Program-made: the position numbers and the translations under genes | The notes under the pieces: generated by a model | Told to the model about the DNA's origin: nothing | The model's database searches: none | The model's input: the letters and a program-made list of their open reading frames with translations, nothing else | Assembly (NCBI RefSeq): GCF_032268605.1 | Contig: NZ_CP130318.1 | Location: 4,873,501 to 4,937,500, forward strand | Reading direction: 5' to 3' | Source of the DNA: Paenibacillus aurantius | GTDB lineage: Bacteria > Bacillota > Bacilli > Paenibacillales > NBRC-103111 | Length of the DNA: 64,000 nucleotides | Shown: positions 41,237 through 50,888 of the stretch, one piece after another | Layout of the letters: each line of letters starts with the position of its first letter | Position numbering within the stretch: the first letter of the stretch is position 1

Positions 41237-42250
41237 TTATTGCGGGGCGGGGGCGGTAGAGCGGCGGGCCTTCAGCTCCGGCTTCAGGACCACCCGCTGC
41301 CTCTCGGAATCCCGTCTCTGCAGGCAGGCCGCCAGCCGGTCAAAAGCGAGCCGGCCCATCTCCTCCATCGGCTGGGCGACCGTCGTCAGCGGCGGGTCGG
41401 TGACCGAGGCCAGAATGGTGTCGTCGAAGCCGACGATCGAAAGACCCTCCGGCACAGGGATTCCTTTCTCTTTGGCCGCCTGCAGCGCTCCGATCGCCAG
41501 CAGATCGTTGCAGCAGAAGATCCCCGTCGGGCGCTCCTCCGGCGGCAGGGCGAGCAGCTCCAAGGCCCGCCGCTTGCCATCCTCTACCTTGTATTCGCAG
41601 ACGGCAATGCTCTCCTCCTCCAGGGCGATCCCGGCCGCGGACAAGCCTTCCCGGAAGCCCCGGATCCGCTCCCGGGAGGAGCTGACCTTGCGGCTTTCGG
41701 CCAGCACCGCCAATCTCCGGTGGCCAAGCGAAACGAGATGCTCCGCGGCCAGCCGGCCGCCGGTCTCGTCATCCGTCACCACCGTGTCGACGGATAACGC
41801 CGGCGCTTCGCGCGCGATCATGGCGAGCGGGACGCCATTGGCCTGAAGACGGCGAAGGATGTCGAGGTCCTCGATTCCCGTACCGATGATGATGCCGTCG
41901 ACGCTTTTTTGCTGAAGCAGGGTTAAATACCGCTCCACCCGCTCATCCCGGTTGTCGGTGCTGCAAATGATGACGCTGTAGCCCTCCTGATGCGCCCGGT
42001 CCTCCACCGCCCTCGCGATCTCCGCAAAAAAGGGGTTGGAGATGTCCGGAATGAGCATGCCTACCGTATAAGTCTGCTTCCCCATCAAGGCGGAGGCGAT
42101 GACACTCGGCTGGTACTGCAGCCTTTCCATAATTTCTAATATTTGCTCCCGCCGCTTCCGGCTGACCTTGCCCTTGCCGTTAATGGCGTTCGACACGGTT
42201 GCAATCGATACCCCGGCCTCTTTGGCTACATCGTAAATGGTTGCTTTCAT
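41237..42250 (-). CDS. LacI-family transcriptional regulator, probable iol operon regulator
   Basis: A 337-residue repressor. Helix-turn-helix ATIYDVAKEAGVSIATVSNAINGKGKVS and hinge helix RLQYQPSVIASALMGKQT are followed by a sugar-binding core (PDISNPFFAEIARAVEDRAHQEGYSVIICSTDN, VGFDDTILASVTDPPLTTVAQPMEEMG). It is the last gene on the iol strand, 238 bp after iolB. LacI-type palindromes TTAAGCGCTTA flank the iolD promoter, so it most likely represses the inositol operon. Bacillus subtilis uses the DeoR-type IolR instead, so regulation differs here. Confidence 0.88.
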   Translation of the reverse strand: MKATIYDVAKEAGVSIATVSNAINGKGKVSRKRREQILEIMERLQYQPSVIASALMGKQTYTVGMLIPDISNPFFAEIARAVEDRAHQEGYSVIICSTDNRDERVERYLTLLQQKSVDGIIIGTGIEDLDILRRLQANGVPLAMIAREAPALSVDTVVTDDETGGRLAAEHLVSLGHRRLAVLAESRKVSSSRERIRGFREGLSAAGIALEEESIAVCEYKVEDGKRRALELLALPPEERPTGIFCCNDLLAIGALQAAKEKGIPVPEGLSIVGFDDTILASVTDPPLTTVAQPMEEMGRLAFDRLAACLQRRDSERQRVVLKPELKARRSTAPAPQ

Positions 42251-42298
42251 CGCTCTTGTCCGAAATCTCCTTTGCCTCTGTCCCTGGCTTAAACGGCG

Positions 42299-42332
42299 GT
42301 CGGGCCGCCTCCGGAATGGGAAGCGGCCCGAC
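42299..42332. repeat. 10-bp perfect inverted repeat between iolB and the LacI gene
   Basis: GTCGGGCCGC and GCGGCCCGAC with a 14-base loop. A TTTCTT run follows on the plus strand only, so it is not a good terminator for iol transcripts; it may be a processing hairpin or limit antisense transcription. Confidence 0.6.
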
Positions 42333-42438
42333 TTTCTTCCGCCCGTCCAAGGGGCTGTTCTCCCGGTTATCTCCTACTGCTATTATGCCGATAGGGAGAG
42401 GAAGTTGCAAACCTTTACTCGGCCCGCTTGCTGGCGGT

Positions 42439-42518
42439 GCCATATCCGTGAGGAGGGTTCTACGTTCCTATCGCTCGTATCCAGAGGCTTACTCGCCGGC
42501 CGCGTTACCGGATAAGGC
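42439..42518. repeat. short palindromic repeat element, copy 2
   Basis: An 80-bp element with arms GCCATATCCG and CGGATAAGGC. It shares GCCnTATCCGTGAG and GGTTCT near the start and TTACCGGATAAGGC at the end with the element at 29389-29474. It extends into the 3' end of iolB and supplies its last codons and stop. Confidence 0.6.
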
Positions 42519-43328
42519 ACCAGGCGGCGTCATAATCCAGCTGTGATCCGGGTCGTTATGGAACTTCCAGGTCCGGTGCGGGCCCGCCATGACATTCAAG
42601 TAGTAGACGTCGTAACCTGGAGGGGCCCCCACCGGATGATACCCCCGGGGCACGAGGACGGCTTCCCCGTTACGCACCACCAGCGTTTCATCGAGCGAAC
42701 GGTCATCCGTATACACCCGCTGGACGGCAAAGCCCTGGCCGGGATCCACCCGGAAGTAATAGGTTTCCTCCAGAAAGGATTCGTCCGGAAGCGCGTCCCG
42801 GTCGTGCTTGTGGGGCGGGTAGCTCGACCAGTGGCCATTCGGGGTGAACACCTCGACCACGAGCAGGCTGTCCGCCGGCTCTCCCTCCGGCAGAATATTA
42901 TGGATCTGCCGCTCCAGATTGCCGTATCCTCGCGTTTCGGTTCCTACTTCACCCGGCGAAATGAGCCGGGCGGCATGCGTTCCCTTCCCCGGCGCGGAAC
43001 AAACCGCGAGCTCCAGCTCCGTAACCGCCGTCACGCGGTAATGGTCCCCGTTCGGAACGTAGACGGAGCAGGGGGGCTTTTTCTCGAAAATGCTCATCCG
43101 GTCGCCCACGTTCTCCCAAGCTTCCCGGGCCGTCGCGACATCCGCCCGGCCGCTCAGCAGAACCAGGCAAACCTCCCGGTCCCCGGTTTCCCGGCGTATG
43201 GTCTCTCCGGGGGAAAGCCGGAGCACCTCGAAGCCCACATACTCCCACCCGGCGGATTCGGGGGTAATGTTCATCAGCCTTCCTTCCGGACCGGGCGGTT
43301 GGGCCGGCGATACGATCAGGTTGGACAT
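42489..43328 (-). CDS. iolB: 5-deoxy-glucuronate isomerase IolB
   Basis: A 279-residue bicupin enzyme converting 5-deoxy-glucuronate to 5-dehydro-2-deoxygluconate. Seen: GWEYVGFEVLRLSPGETIRRETGDREVCLVLLSG, SVYVPNGDHYRVTAV, the metal-binding segment NGHWSSYPPHKHD with FLEETYYFRVDPGQGFAVQRVYTD, VPRGYHPVGAPPGYDVYYLNVMAGP. I start at ATG 43328 with GAGG 8 bp upstream. The last dozen residues (SGNAAGE) come from the repeat element that overlaps the gene end. It follows iolG by 49 bp. Confidence 0.95.
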   Translation of the reverse strand: MSNLIVSPAQPPGPEGRLMNITPESAGWEYVGFEVLRLSPGETIRRETGDREVCLVLLSGRADVATAREAWENVGDRMSIFEKKPPCSVYVPNGDHYRVTAVTELELAVCSAPGKGTHAARLISPGEVGTETRGYGNLERQIHNILPEGEPADSLLVVEVFTPNGHWSSYPPHKHDRDALPDESFLEETYYFRVDPGQGFAVQRVYTDDRSLDETLVVRNGEAVLVPRGYHPVGAPPGYDVYYLNVMAGPHRTWKFHNDPDHSWIMTPPGALSGNAAGE

Positions 43329-43377
43329 GGTGCGCACCTCGTTTCCGTAGTATTCCGGCGGTCAGGCCGGATGTGTT

Positions 43378-44421
43378 CTAATGAGCGAAGGTTACTTGCT
43401 TTCTCAGCTCGCTGATTTCGGACAGCTTCACCGGACGGTTCAGCTTCTGGGACAGCTTGGCGGCAAGTGCGATCCGTTCCGCCTGCAGGGCATCGGTGCC
43501 GTCGACCGCAAGCGGCGTCCCGTTAACGAGCGAGTCGATAAACCGCTTGGTCTCTTCGACATAGGCCTCGTTGTAGCGTTCGAGGAAGAAATGAAGCGGC
43601 TTGTCGCTTGTGATCCCTTCCGAGGTACTGACGACGGCCGTATTGGGATGATCGTTTGCGACGCTTACGCTGCCGCCCGAACCGAAAACCTCCACCCGCT
43701 GGTCGTACCCGTAAACCGCCTTGCGGCTGTTGTCGATCATGCCGAGCACATCGTTCTCGAAGCGGAGGAACGTCACGGCCGTGTCGATATCACCGAACTC
43801 GGCGAACGCCTGATCGATCATCACGCTTCCCTGGGCGTACACCTCGGATACCTCGCTCCCCGTCAGGAAGCGGGCCATGTCGAAGTCATGAATCGCCATA
43901 TCCATAAAAAGTCCTCCCGAAACCCGGATATAATCCCGGTGAGGGGGATTCGGGTCCCGGGACGTAATTTTCACGAGATGGGGCTCCCCGATCGTTCCCC
44001 CGGCAATGTGCTCCCGGACTCTTTTGAAATTGTGGTCAAACCGGCGGTTGAAGCCGATCTGCAGCTTGACCCCCGCTTTGCGGACGGCTTCAATCGCTTC
44101 CTCGGTCTGGTCGATGTCCATGCTGACCGGCTTCTCGCAGAAAACGTGCTTGCCGGCCTCCGCAGCCTGTTTGATCAGCGGAACATGCGTGTCCGTCGAC
44201 GAGCAGATGAACAGCGCATCGATCTCCGGATCGTTGATCAGGTCCGCGCTGTCCGTCGTCAGGGTGCGGATGCCGCGTTCGTCCGCCCAGGCCTTCAGCT
44301 CGGGGCCGGCGAACAAATCGCTTACCGCCTTCACTTCGACCTCCGGCAGGCGGAGGAGGTTCTCCGTATGAATTTTGCCGATCCGTCCGGCGCCGATGAT
44401 TCCAATTCTGATCTTCGTCAT
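43378..44421 (-). CDS. iolG: inositol 2-dehydrogenase IolG
   Basis: A 347-residue GFO/IDH/MocA-family enzyme that oxidises myo-inositol to scyllo-inosose with NAD. The nucleotide-binding motif is GIIGAGRIGKIHTENL, the catalytic Lys lies in FCEKPVS, and the active-site Asp/His in GGLFMDMAIHDFDMARFLTG. Length and context fit IolG. It overlaps the aldolase gene stop-start by 4 bp (ATGA), showing coupling. It is the first enzymatic step, although sixth in gene order. Confidence 0.94.
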   Translation of the reverse strand: MTKIRIGIIGAGRIGKIHTENLLRLPEVEVKAVSDLFAGPELKAWADERGIRTLTTDSADLINDPEIDALFICSSTDTHVPLIKQAAEAGKHVFCEKPVSMDIDQTEEAIEAVRKAGVKLQIGFNRRFDHNFKRVREHIAGGTIGEPHLVKITSRDPNPPHRDYIRVSGGLFMDMAIHDFDMARFLTGSEVSEVYAQGSVMIDQAFAEFGDIDTAVTFLRFENDVLGMIDNSRKAVYGYDQRVEVFGSGGSVSVANDHPNTAVVSTSEGITSDKPLHFFLERYNEAYVEETKRFIDSLVNGTPLAVDGTDALQAERIALAAKLSQKLNRPVKLSEISELRKQVTFAH

Positions 44422-45296
44422 GATAGGCTTCCTCCTGCTTTTCCCGAGCTTTGAAACAGACGAATTTTGTCCTGCACCGCCGACTGGATGGCCTGGCGGG
44501 CCGGAATAAGGTAAGACCGCGGATCATAGGCCTCTGGATGCTCCGCCAGATAGGCGCGGATAACGGCCGTGCAGGCGGCCTGGTTGTCGGTGTTCACGTT
44601 GATTTTGGCCGTTCCGAGCGAGATGGCCTGACGGATCTCCTCTTCCGGAAGGCCGCTTCCGCCGTGAAGCACGAGAGGCAGGCCGGTCAGGCGCCGGATT
44701 TCGCCCATCCGTTCGAAGCCGAGCTTCGGCTGGCCCCGGTACGGACCGTGCACGGAGCCGAGGGCGGGGGCGAGACAGTCGATGCCCGTTTCGCGGACCA
44801 TCCGGACGCACTCTTCCGTGACGGCGTACATTGCCTCCGCCTCGTCCACGACGAGGTCGTCTTCCCGGCCGGTAATCCGCCCGAGCTCCGCCTCTACCGA
44901 GGCTCCCAGGGCGTGGGCGGCTTCCGTCACGCGGGCCGTGATGTCGATATTGCGGTCCAGCTCATGATGCGACGCATCGATCATGACGGACGTGAAGCCC
45001 GCGTGGAGCGCTCGTAGGCACACCTCGTAGGAGGAGCCGTGATCCAGGTGAAGGGCGACCGGAACGGTTGTGCCGTAATGCTCCATGAGCGACCGGACCA
45101 TGCCCGCGATGCAGGGCAGGCCTCCCATGTAAGGGATATACGCTTCGCTGACTCCAAGGATCACGGGGGTCTTCTCTTCCTCCGCCGCCAGCAGAATGGC
45201 CTGGGTGAACTCCAGGTTGTTTAAATTGAACTGCCCGACGGCATAGCCTCCTTCCAAGGCCTGCCGTAGCATGGATGTCATGGAAACCAGCTTCAT
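44418..45296 (-). CDS. iolJ: 6-phospho-5-dehydro-2-deoxy-D-gluconate aldolase IolJ
   Basis: A 292-residue class II (zinc) aldolase. Metal and catalytic residues are visible in VALHLDHGSSYE, SVMIDASHHELDRNI, SVEAELGRITGREDD, LGSVHGPYRG, VLHGGSGLPEEEI and KINVNTDNQ. It cleaves the phosphorylated inositol intermediate to dihydroxyacetone phosphate and malonate semialdehyde. The context in iol distinguishes it from fructose-bisphosphate aldolase. The start is ATG 45296 with AAAGGAAG upstream, in line with the conserved N-terminus MKLVSMTSMLRQAL. Confidence 0.93.
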   Translation of the reverse strand: MKLVSMTSMLRQALEGGYAVGQFNLNNLEFTQAILLAAEEEKTPVILGVSEAYIPYMGGLPCIAGMVRSLMEHYGTTVPVALHLDHGSSYEVCLRALHAGFTSVMIDASHHELDRNIDITARVTEAAHALGASVEAELGRITGREDDLVVDEAEAMYAVTEECVRMVRETGIDCLAPALGSVHGPYRGQPKLGFERMGEIRRLTGLPLVLHGGSGLPEEEIRQAISLGTAKINVNTDNQAACTAVIRAYLAEHPEAYDPRSYLIPARQAIQSAVQDKIRLFQSSGKAGGSLS

Positions 45297-45340
45297 CGTC
45301 AACTTCCTTTCCCATGGCCTAACGACGGCCATCCGTTAGC

Positions 45341-46786
45341 TTACCAGCGGGTGGTGACCATTTTCTTGCGGGTATAGAACTCGACTCCGTCCATGCCGTT
45401 GGCATGAAGATCGCCGTAGAACGACTTCTTCCAGCCCGAGAAGGGGAAGAACGCCATCGGAGCCGGGACTCCCAGGTTGACGCCAAGCATTCCCGCGTCG
45501 ATCGTTTCGCGGAACTGGCGCATGTTCGCCCCGCTGCGGGTAAAGAGGCACGCCCCGTTCGCAAAGTCGGACTGATTGGCGTAAGCAATGGCCTCTTCCA
45601 AGCTTTCCGCCCTCATGATGGAAAGCACCGGAGCGAAGATTTCGTCCTCCCACAGCTTCATGCCGGTTTGAACCCCGTCAAACAGCGTGGGCCCGACAAA
45701 ATAGCCTTGGCCGGATACCGCCTCATCGCTGCGTCCGTCCCGTACCAGCTGTGCCCCTTCCTTCTCTCCATTCTCGATGTAGGAAAGCGTCCGCTCCTTG
45801 TGAGGACCGCGGATAACGGGGCCGAGGAAGGTCCCCTCCTCCATGCCGTTGCCGATCGTAAGCTTATCCGACGCTTCCTTCAGCCGGCTGACGAGCTCCT
45901 CGCCGATCTCTCCGACGGCCACCACCACGGAGCAGGCCATGCAGCGTTCCCCGGCCGAGCCGAAGGCGGCGTTGATGATCTCCTTCACGGCCAGGTCGAG
46001 GTCGGCATCCGGCAAGACGATCGAATGGTTCTTCGCTCCCGCGAGAGCCTGAACCCTTTTGCCGTTCGCCGAGGCCGTCTTGTACACATACTCCGCCACC
46101 GGCTGGGAGCCGACGAAGGATACGGCCCGGATGCCCGGGTGCTCCAGAATCCCGTTCACCACATCGCGGGCCCCATGGACGATATTAAACACTCCTTCCG
46201 GAAGACCGGCTTCCTGGAAGAGCTCGGCGAGCCGGTTCGCAAGCAGCGGGGTGCGCTCGGACGGCTTCAGCACGAACGTGTTCCCGCAGGCGATCGCAAG
46301 CGGAAACATCCAGCACGGCACCATCATCGGAAAGTTAAACGGCGTAATGCCGCCGACGACTCCCACGGGGTAGCGGAACATGCCCGATTCGAGGTTCGTC
46401 GCAATGTCCGGCAGCTGCTTGCCCATCATGAGATTGGGGGCTCCGGCCGCGAACTCCACGCATTCGATGCCGCGCTGCACTTCGCCGTACGCTTCGCCGT
46501 AGCTCTTGCCGTTCTCCAGTGTCACGAGCCGGGCCAGCTCTTCCCAGTGCTCAACGAGCAGCTGCTGGTACTTGAACAGTACCCGCGCCCTCTTCGGAAC
46601 CGGCGTACGGCTCCAGCCCGCGAAGGCCTTCTCCGCCGCCTGCACCGCGCGGTCCACGTCCTCCTTAGTAGATAGGGGGACCTGGGCCAGAATCTCCTCC
46701 GTCGCCGGGTTATAGACGGCCTCCGTCTCCTGTGCTGCGGATTCGACCCATTCACCGCCGATCCAATTCTTCAACCGTTCTGCCAT
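45341..46786 (-). CDS. iolA: methylmalonate-semialdehyde dehydrogenase (acylating) IolA
   Basis: A 481-residue aldehyde dehydrogenase that converts malonate semialdehyde to acetyl-CoA and CO2. Seen: [10 protein letters not shown] at the start, [42 protein letters not shown], and the catalytic Cys in [14 protein letters not shown], the CMA/CS context of MMSDH rather than ordinary ALDH. The start is ATG 46786 with AAAGGGG 9 bp upstream. It lies between iolC and iolJ. Confidence 0.95.
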   Translation of the reverse strand: MAERLKNWIGGEWVESAAQETEAVYNPATEEILAQVPLSTKEDVDRAVQAAEKAFAGWSRTPVPKRARVLFKYQQLLVEHWEELARLVTLENGKSYGEAYGEVQRGIECVEFAAGAPNLMMGKQLPDIATNLESGMFRYPVGVVGGITPFNFPMMVPCWMFPLAIACGNTFVLKPSERTPLLANRLAELFQEAGLPEGVFNIVHGARDVVNGILEHPGIRAVSFVGSQPVAEYVYKTASANGKRVQALAGAKNHSIVLPDADLDLAVKEIINAAFGSAGERCMACSVVVAVGEIGEELVSRLKEASDKLTIGNGMEEGTFLGPVIRGPHKERTLSYIENGEKEGAQLVRDGRSDEAVSGQGYFVGPTLFDGVQTGMKLWEDEIFAPVLSIMRAESLEEAIAYANQSDFANGACLFTRSGANMRQFRETIDAGMLGVNLGVPAPMAFFPFSGWKKSFYGDLHANGMDGVEFYTRKKMVTTRW

Positions 46787-46811
46787 CGTGATGTACCCCT
46801 TTCCTCGTTCC

Positions 46812-47822
46812 TTAATTGGCGGTAATTTCCCCGCGTTCGCAGCGGGCGATATAGTCGTCCACCTGGGCCGACGTCGGCATGGCGTCCGAGCAGCTGTGGC
46901 TCGAGATGACGATGCAGGCCGCGGCACTTCCGTACTCCATGCTCTTCTCCAGCGTCCAGCCCTGCATCAGGCCGTACAGGAAGCCGGCGGCGTAGGAATC
47001 CCCGGCTCCGAAAGTTTTGACCACCTTGGCGGGGAACGTCTGGGCGCGGTGCTCCTGCCCGTCCTTCGTGTAGGCGATGGAGCCGTCCTTGCCGTGCTTG
47101 ATGATCACGATCTGCGCCGAGTGGCGGAACCATTTGGACGCCGTCACCTGATCGCTCCGCTCCGGGTTCTGCTCGAAGCGCTCCATCATGTCAAACTCCT
47201 CGCGCGTGCCGAGGATAATGTCGCATTTCTCCGCCGCCAGGTTGTAGTACACGGCGGTTTCTTCTGCCGAGGTCCAAGTGTAAGGCCGGAAGTCCAGATC
47301 GAAGGCGATGACGCAGCCATGCTTTTTGGCATAATCGAGGGCAAGGAACACCGCTTCCCGGGAAGGGCTTGCGGCAAGCGCTGTGCCGGAGATGAGAAGC
47401 ATTTTCGAACGGGCGATGACGTCCTCGCGGACTTCTCCCGGCGTCAGCTTGAGGTCCGCCGCGTTGTCCCGGTACATGAGGATGCTGCAGTCCGTCGGGC
47501 TTTTGATCTCGGTAAAAGCCAGACCGGTCACGGCGCCCGTCCGGTCCGTCACGACATTTCCCGTCTCAATCCCGTTGCGGGTCAAATAGTCTTCGATGAA
47601 CCGGCCCATCTGGTCGTCGGCGATTTTGCCGATAAAGGCCGTTTTGAGCCCGAGCCTAGACAGCCCGATCGTGATATTGGCAGGGGAGCCCCCGACATAC
47701 TTGGTAAACGTGCTCGTCTGTTCCATGGGACGGTTGATTTCATTTGCGTTCAGATCGATGCACAATCGGCCGATGGCCGTAAAATCCAGCTCTTTGGAAG
47801 AAGGAAAAGCTACATAAGTCAT
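46812..47822 (-). CDS. iolC: 5-dehydro-2-deoxygluconokinase IolC
   Basis: A 336-residue PfkB-family kinase that phosphorylates 5-dehydro-2-deoxygluconate. Motifs: [34 protein letters not shown] (sugar binding) and the PfkB signature with the catalytic Asp in [17 protein letters not shown]. The neighbouring iolE ends 2 bp before the start and iolA follows 25 bp later. The C-terminus [14 protein letters not shown] is typical of IolC. Confidence 0.95.
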   Translation of the reverse strand: MTYVAFPSSKELDFTAIGRLCIDLNANEINRPMEQTSTFTKYVGGSPANITIGLSRLGLKTAFIGKIADDQMGRFIEDYLTRNGIETGNVVTDRTGAVTGLAFTEIKSPTDCSILMYRDNAADLKLTPGEVREDVIARSKMLLISGTALAASPSREAVFLALDYAKKHGCVIAFDLDFRPYTWTSAEETAVYYNLAAEKCDIILGTREEFDMMERFEQNPERSDQVTASKWFRHSAQIVIIKHGKDGSIAYTKDGQEHRAQTFPAKVVKTFGAGDSYAAGFLYGLMQGWTLEKSMEYGSAAACIVISSHSCSDAMPTSAQVDDYIARCERGEITAN

Positions 47823-47824
47823 CG

Positions 47825-48742
47825 TTAGTCACCCGCCTTTGCCGGAGTTAGGGATTCCAAATACTTGATCGCTTGCTGCGCCAGCTCATAGGCCGGATGC
47901 TCCGCCGGGTCCTGTTCCCCTTCTAGCATCGCCCAGCCGCTGTAGCCCCGATCCAACAATTCCGAGAGGACGGGCCGGAAATCGAGATCACCGTCACCCG
48001 GGACGGTAAAGACTCCCCGCCGGATGCACGTGATGAAATCGGCGTTCTCGGCTCTTGCTTCCTCCAGGACGGAGCGGCGGATATCCTTCAGATGAATATA
48101 GGCGATGCGGTCGTAATGCTTGCGCAGCACATCCAGCGGCTCCGCTCCGCCGTAATAGGCATGGCCCGTATCGAACAGAAGATAGACCAATTGGGGATCG
48201 GTGATTTCCATCAGGCGGTCGATCTCTTCGGGACGCTCGACCGCCGTGCCTCCATGATGGTGGTACGTAAGCTTCAGCCCGTGCTCCCTGGCGATGGCTC
48301 CCGCGGCATTCAAGCCCTCGGCGAGACTCGCCCATCCCTCCTCGTCGAGACGAAGAACCTCCCTCTCATTCGGCGTTCGCCGGGGATCGAAATGCAGCGA
48401 CCCACCGACCTCACAGGTGCTGATCACTTCGCTGCCCATCTCCTTCAGGAACAGCACATGCTTCCGGTATGCTTCCAGCTCCTCCTCCCGGTAAGAGGGG
48501 TCCGAGAACAGCACGGACTTCCATTGGGAAACGAGCTGAAGGTTCCGGCGGGCGAGCTCCTGCTTGAGGATGGATGGATCCGTCGGATACTTGCGGCCCA
48601 TCTCGGTTCCGCGCAGCCCGAGCGCCTGCATTTCGTCAACGATCTGCTCAAAAGGGGTGCTTTCCCCGTGCTCCTTAACGTCCTCGCCGACCCAGTTGAT
48701 CGGATGCGCCCCCAGCCGGAAAGGCCAATTCGGCATTGCCAT
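47825..48742 (-). CDS. iolE: myo-inosose-2 dehydratase IolE
   Basis: A 305-residue TIM-barrel dehydratase acting on scyllo-inosose. Seen: LGAHPINWVGEDV, GLRGTEMGRKYPTDP, TCEVGGSLHFD, LTYHHHGGTAVERPEEIDRLM (His metal ligands), FDTGHAYYGGA, YIHLKDIRRSVL and FTVPGDGDLDF. All agree with IolE. It follows iolD by 20 bp. The start ATG has GAGAGGAAG upstream. Confidence 0.95.
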   Translation of the reverse strand: MAMPNWPFRLGAHPINWVGEDVKEHGESTPFEQIVDEMQALGLRGTEMGRKYPTDPSILKQELARRNLQLVSQWKSVLFSDPSYREEELEAYRKHVLFLKEMGSEVISTCEVGGSLHFDPRRTPNEREVLRLDEEGWASLAEGLNAAGAIAREHGLKLTYHHHGGTAVERPEEIDRLMEITDPQLVYLLFDTGHAYYGGAEPLDVLRKHYDRIAYIHLKDIRRSVLEEARAENADFITCIRRGVFTVPGDGDLDFRPVLSELLDRGYSGWAMLEGEQDPAEHPAYELAQQAIKYLESLTPAKAGD

Positions 48743-48762
48743 AAATGGAATCTTCCTCTCAT

Positions 48763-50637
48763 TCAGAATGGTTTAGCGGCTTGAATCCGTTTCTTCATTT
48801 CCTGGTGGGCTTCGACGACCTTCCCGCTCTCCGACACCTCCGGCACGCCCACATTCCACCACGACTCATAGCCGTCCGTGTTGGTTCCCGGAACGACAGG
48901 AATCTCGATCAGCGTCGTCCGGTTCTCCTTCTTGGCATCGGCGATGGCCTGGCGCAGCTCCTCGGCGGTACTGGCCTTGTAGGATGCGGCCCCCAGGCTG
49001 CGGGCATGCGCCGCGAAATCGATCGGCAGGTACCCGCCCGTCAGGCGGCCCGTTTCCTTCTCACGGTAGCGGAATTCGTTGCCGAAGCCGTCGCTTCCGT
49101 GCCCGCGCTGCAGGTTGTGGATGCATTGAAAGCCGTGGTTGTCGAACAGCAGCACGGTGATTTTGCGGCCTTCCTGCAGGCTCGTGATCAGCTCGGAATG
49201 CAGCATCAGGTAGCTGCCGTCCCCGACGAGGGCATAGACTTCCCGGTCCGGATCGGCGAGTGCGGCGCCGAAGGCTCCGCTTACCTCATAGCCCATGCAG
49301 GAGAAGCCGTATTCCATATGGTAGGTGCGCGGCTCTTCCGGCCTCCACAGCCGGTGCAGGTCCCCCGGAAGGCTTCCCGCCGCGCATACGACGACGGAGC
49401 CGGCCCCGATGGATTCCTGGATGACGCCGAGGGCGCGGGTCTGCGCGAGTCCTTCTTCATGCTCCAGTGCATACAGCCGGTCCACTTCCGCTTCCCATTC
49501 CCGCTTTAAGGCCGCGATTTCCCCTTCGGCATACCCGGAACGGTAAGGGGAATCGCCTTCCCCGGTTAATGCCTCGCGCAAGGCGGCCAAGCCTTCGGCC
49601 GCATCGGCCTGTATGGCCGCCCCTCCCCACTTGGCGGAGTCGAAGGCGCTTACATTGAGGTTCAGGAACTGAACCTCCGGATGACCGAACGCCGATTTCG
49701 ACGCGGTCGTAAAATCGGAGTAGCGCGTCCCGACGCCGATGATGAGGTCGGCCTCCCGGGCGAGCCGGTTCGCGGCGCTCGTGCCGGTTACCCCAACCCC
49801 TCCTGTATTCAGGGGATGGTTCCACGGCAGGGAGCTTTTGCCCGCCTGGGTTTCGGCTACCGGGATATGGAACGCCTCGGCAAATTCCTTCAGCTCCTCC
49901 ATCGCTCCGGAGTAGAGAACCCCGCCTCCCGCGATCAGGAGCGGTCTCTTCTTCCCGCGAAGCAGGTCCGCTGCGCGCTTTACCGCTTCCTTAGAAGCCG
50001 GCTGCCGGTCCACATAATGAACCCGCCGGGTGAAGAACTCCTCCGGGTAGTCGTAGGCTTCCGCCTGCACATCCTGCGGGAGCGCCAGCGTTACGGCTCC
50101 GGTCTCCGCCGGGTTCGTCAGAACCCTCATCGCCTGCAGCGCGGCGGACATAAGCTGCTCCGGTCGGACGATCCGGTCCCAATACCGGCTGACGGCCTTG
50201 AACGGGTCGTTCGCAGAGACCGTATAGTCCCCCGGCACTTCGAGCTGCTGCAAAACCGGATCCGGCTGCCGGGAAGCGAAGTTATCGCCCGGAAGCAGGA
50301 GCACGGGAATGCGGTTGACGGTGGCGGTGGCCGCCGCGGTCACCATGTTAAGCGCGCCGGGGCCGATGGAGGTGGTGCAGGCCATGATCCGGCGCCGGGC
50401 GCTCTGCTTGGCGAAGGCCGCCGCTGCGTGCACCATTCCCTGCTCATTTTTTCCCTGGATGTACACAAGGCTCCCCGGGCTCCGCTCCAGCGCCTCCCCT
50501 ATGCCGGTCACATTCCCGTGGCCAAAAATGCCCATCACTCCATGCACGAACTTCGTTTCCCTGCCATCGACCGACAGGTACTGCTGATCCAGAAACTTCA
50601 GCAGAGCCTGAGCCATCGTCAGCCTAATGGTTCCCAT
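48763..50637 (-). CDS. iolD: 3D-(3,5/4)-trihydroxycyclohexane-1,2-dione hydrolase IolD
   Basis: A 624-residue thiamine-diphosphate enzyme opening the inositol-derived ring to 5-deoxy-glucuronate. Seen: [22 protein letters not shown]-like start, [53 protein letters not shown], the TPP/Mg motif [20 protein letters not shown] and [26 protein letters not shown]. It is the first gene of the iol operon. The start at 50637 has AAGGAGG upstream, and a LacI-type operator lies 20 bp before it. Confidence 0.95.
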   Translation of the reverse strand: MGTIRLTMAQALLKFLDQQYLSVDGRETKFVHGVMGIFGHGNVTGIGEALERSPGSLVYIQGKNEQGMVHAAAAFAKQSARRRIMACTTSIGPGALNMVTAAATATVNRIPVLLLPGDNFASRQPDPVLQQLEVPGDYTVSANDPFKAVSRYWDRIVRPEQLMSAALQAMRVLTNPAETGAVTLALPQDVQAEAYDYPEEFFTRRVHYVDRQPASKEAVKRAADLLRGKKRPLLIAGGGVLYSGAMEELKEFAEAFHIPVAETQAGKSSLPWNHPLNTGGVGVTGTSAANRLAREADLIIGVGTRYSDFTTASKSAFGHPEVQFLNLNVSAFDSAKWGGAAIQADAAEGLAALREALTGEGDSPYRSGYAEGEIAALKREWEAEVDRLYALEHEEGLAQTRALGVIQESIGAGSVVVCAAGSLPGDLHRLWRPEEPRTYHMEYGFSCMGYEVSGAFGAALADPDREVYALVGDGSYLMLHSELITSLQEGRKITVLLFDNHGFQCIHNLQRGHGSDGFGNEFRYREKETGRLTGGYLPIDFAAHARSLGAASYKASTAEELRQAIADAKKENRTTLIEIPVVPGTNTDGYESWWNVGVPEVSESGKVVEAHQEMKKRIQAAKPF

Positions 50638-50656
50638 GAGCGTCCTCCTTCAAATG

Positions 50657-50672
50657 GATTAAGCGCTTAATC
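50657..50672. promoter_or_regulatory. LacI-type operator O1 upstream of iolD
   Basis: GATTAAGCGCTTAATC is a perfect 16-bp palindrome with a central CG, the classic form for LacI-family repressors, 20 bp before the iolD start and downstream of the predicted promoter. Confidence 0.75.
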
Positions 50673-50751
50673 TTGTCCGTAAAAAAAAGCGTTTGTCTTT
50701 TTACTAATTTATTTAGGACTATGCTGCACCTGCCGTTTACCGGCCTGCTTA

Positions 50752-50779
50752 TATATAAGGTTAGGCTTGCCGGAGGCAA
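50752..50779 (-). promoter_or_regulatory. predicted sigma-A promoter of the iol operon
   Basis: TTGCCT and TATATA separated by 16 bp on the minus strand, lying between the two palindromic operators. The leader would be about 105 nt. Confidence 0.5.
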
Positions 50780-50835
50780 TTTTTCTGTTTCTACACTGGC
50801 CGAATAAAGAAATGGCCTTGGTTTTTAAGATGAGG

Positions 50836-50847
50836 TTAAGCGCTTAT
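50836..50847. promoter_or_regulatory. LacI-type operator O2 upstream of the iol promoter
   Basis: TTAAGCGCTTAT contains the perfect 10-bp palindrome TAAGCGCTTA, the same core as O1, about 180 bp upstream of O1. Two sites could support repression by DNA looping. Confidence 0.6.
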
Positions 50848-50888
50848 TCTCACGATATCATGAAACCCCTTTCCTTCGCAATCTTTTT

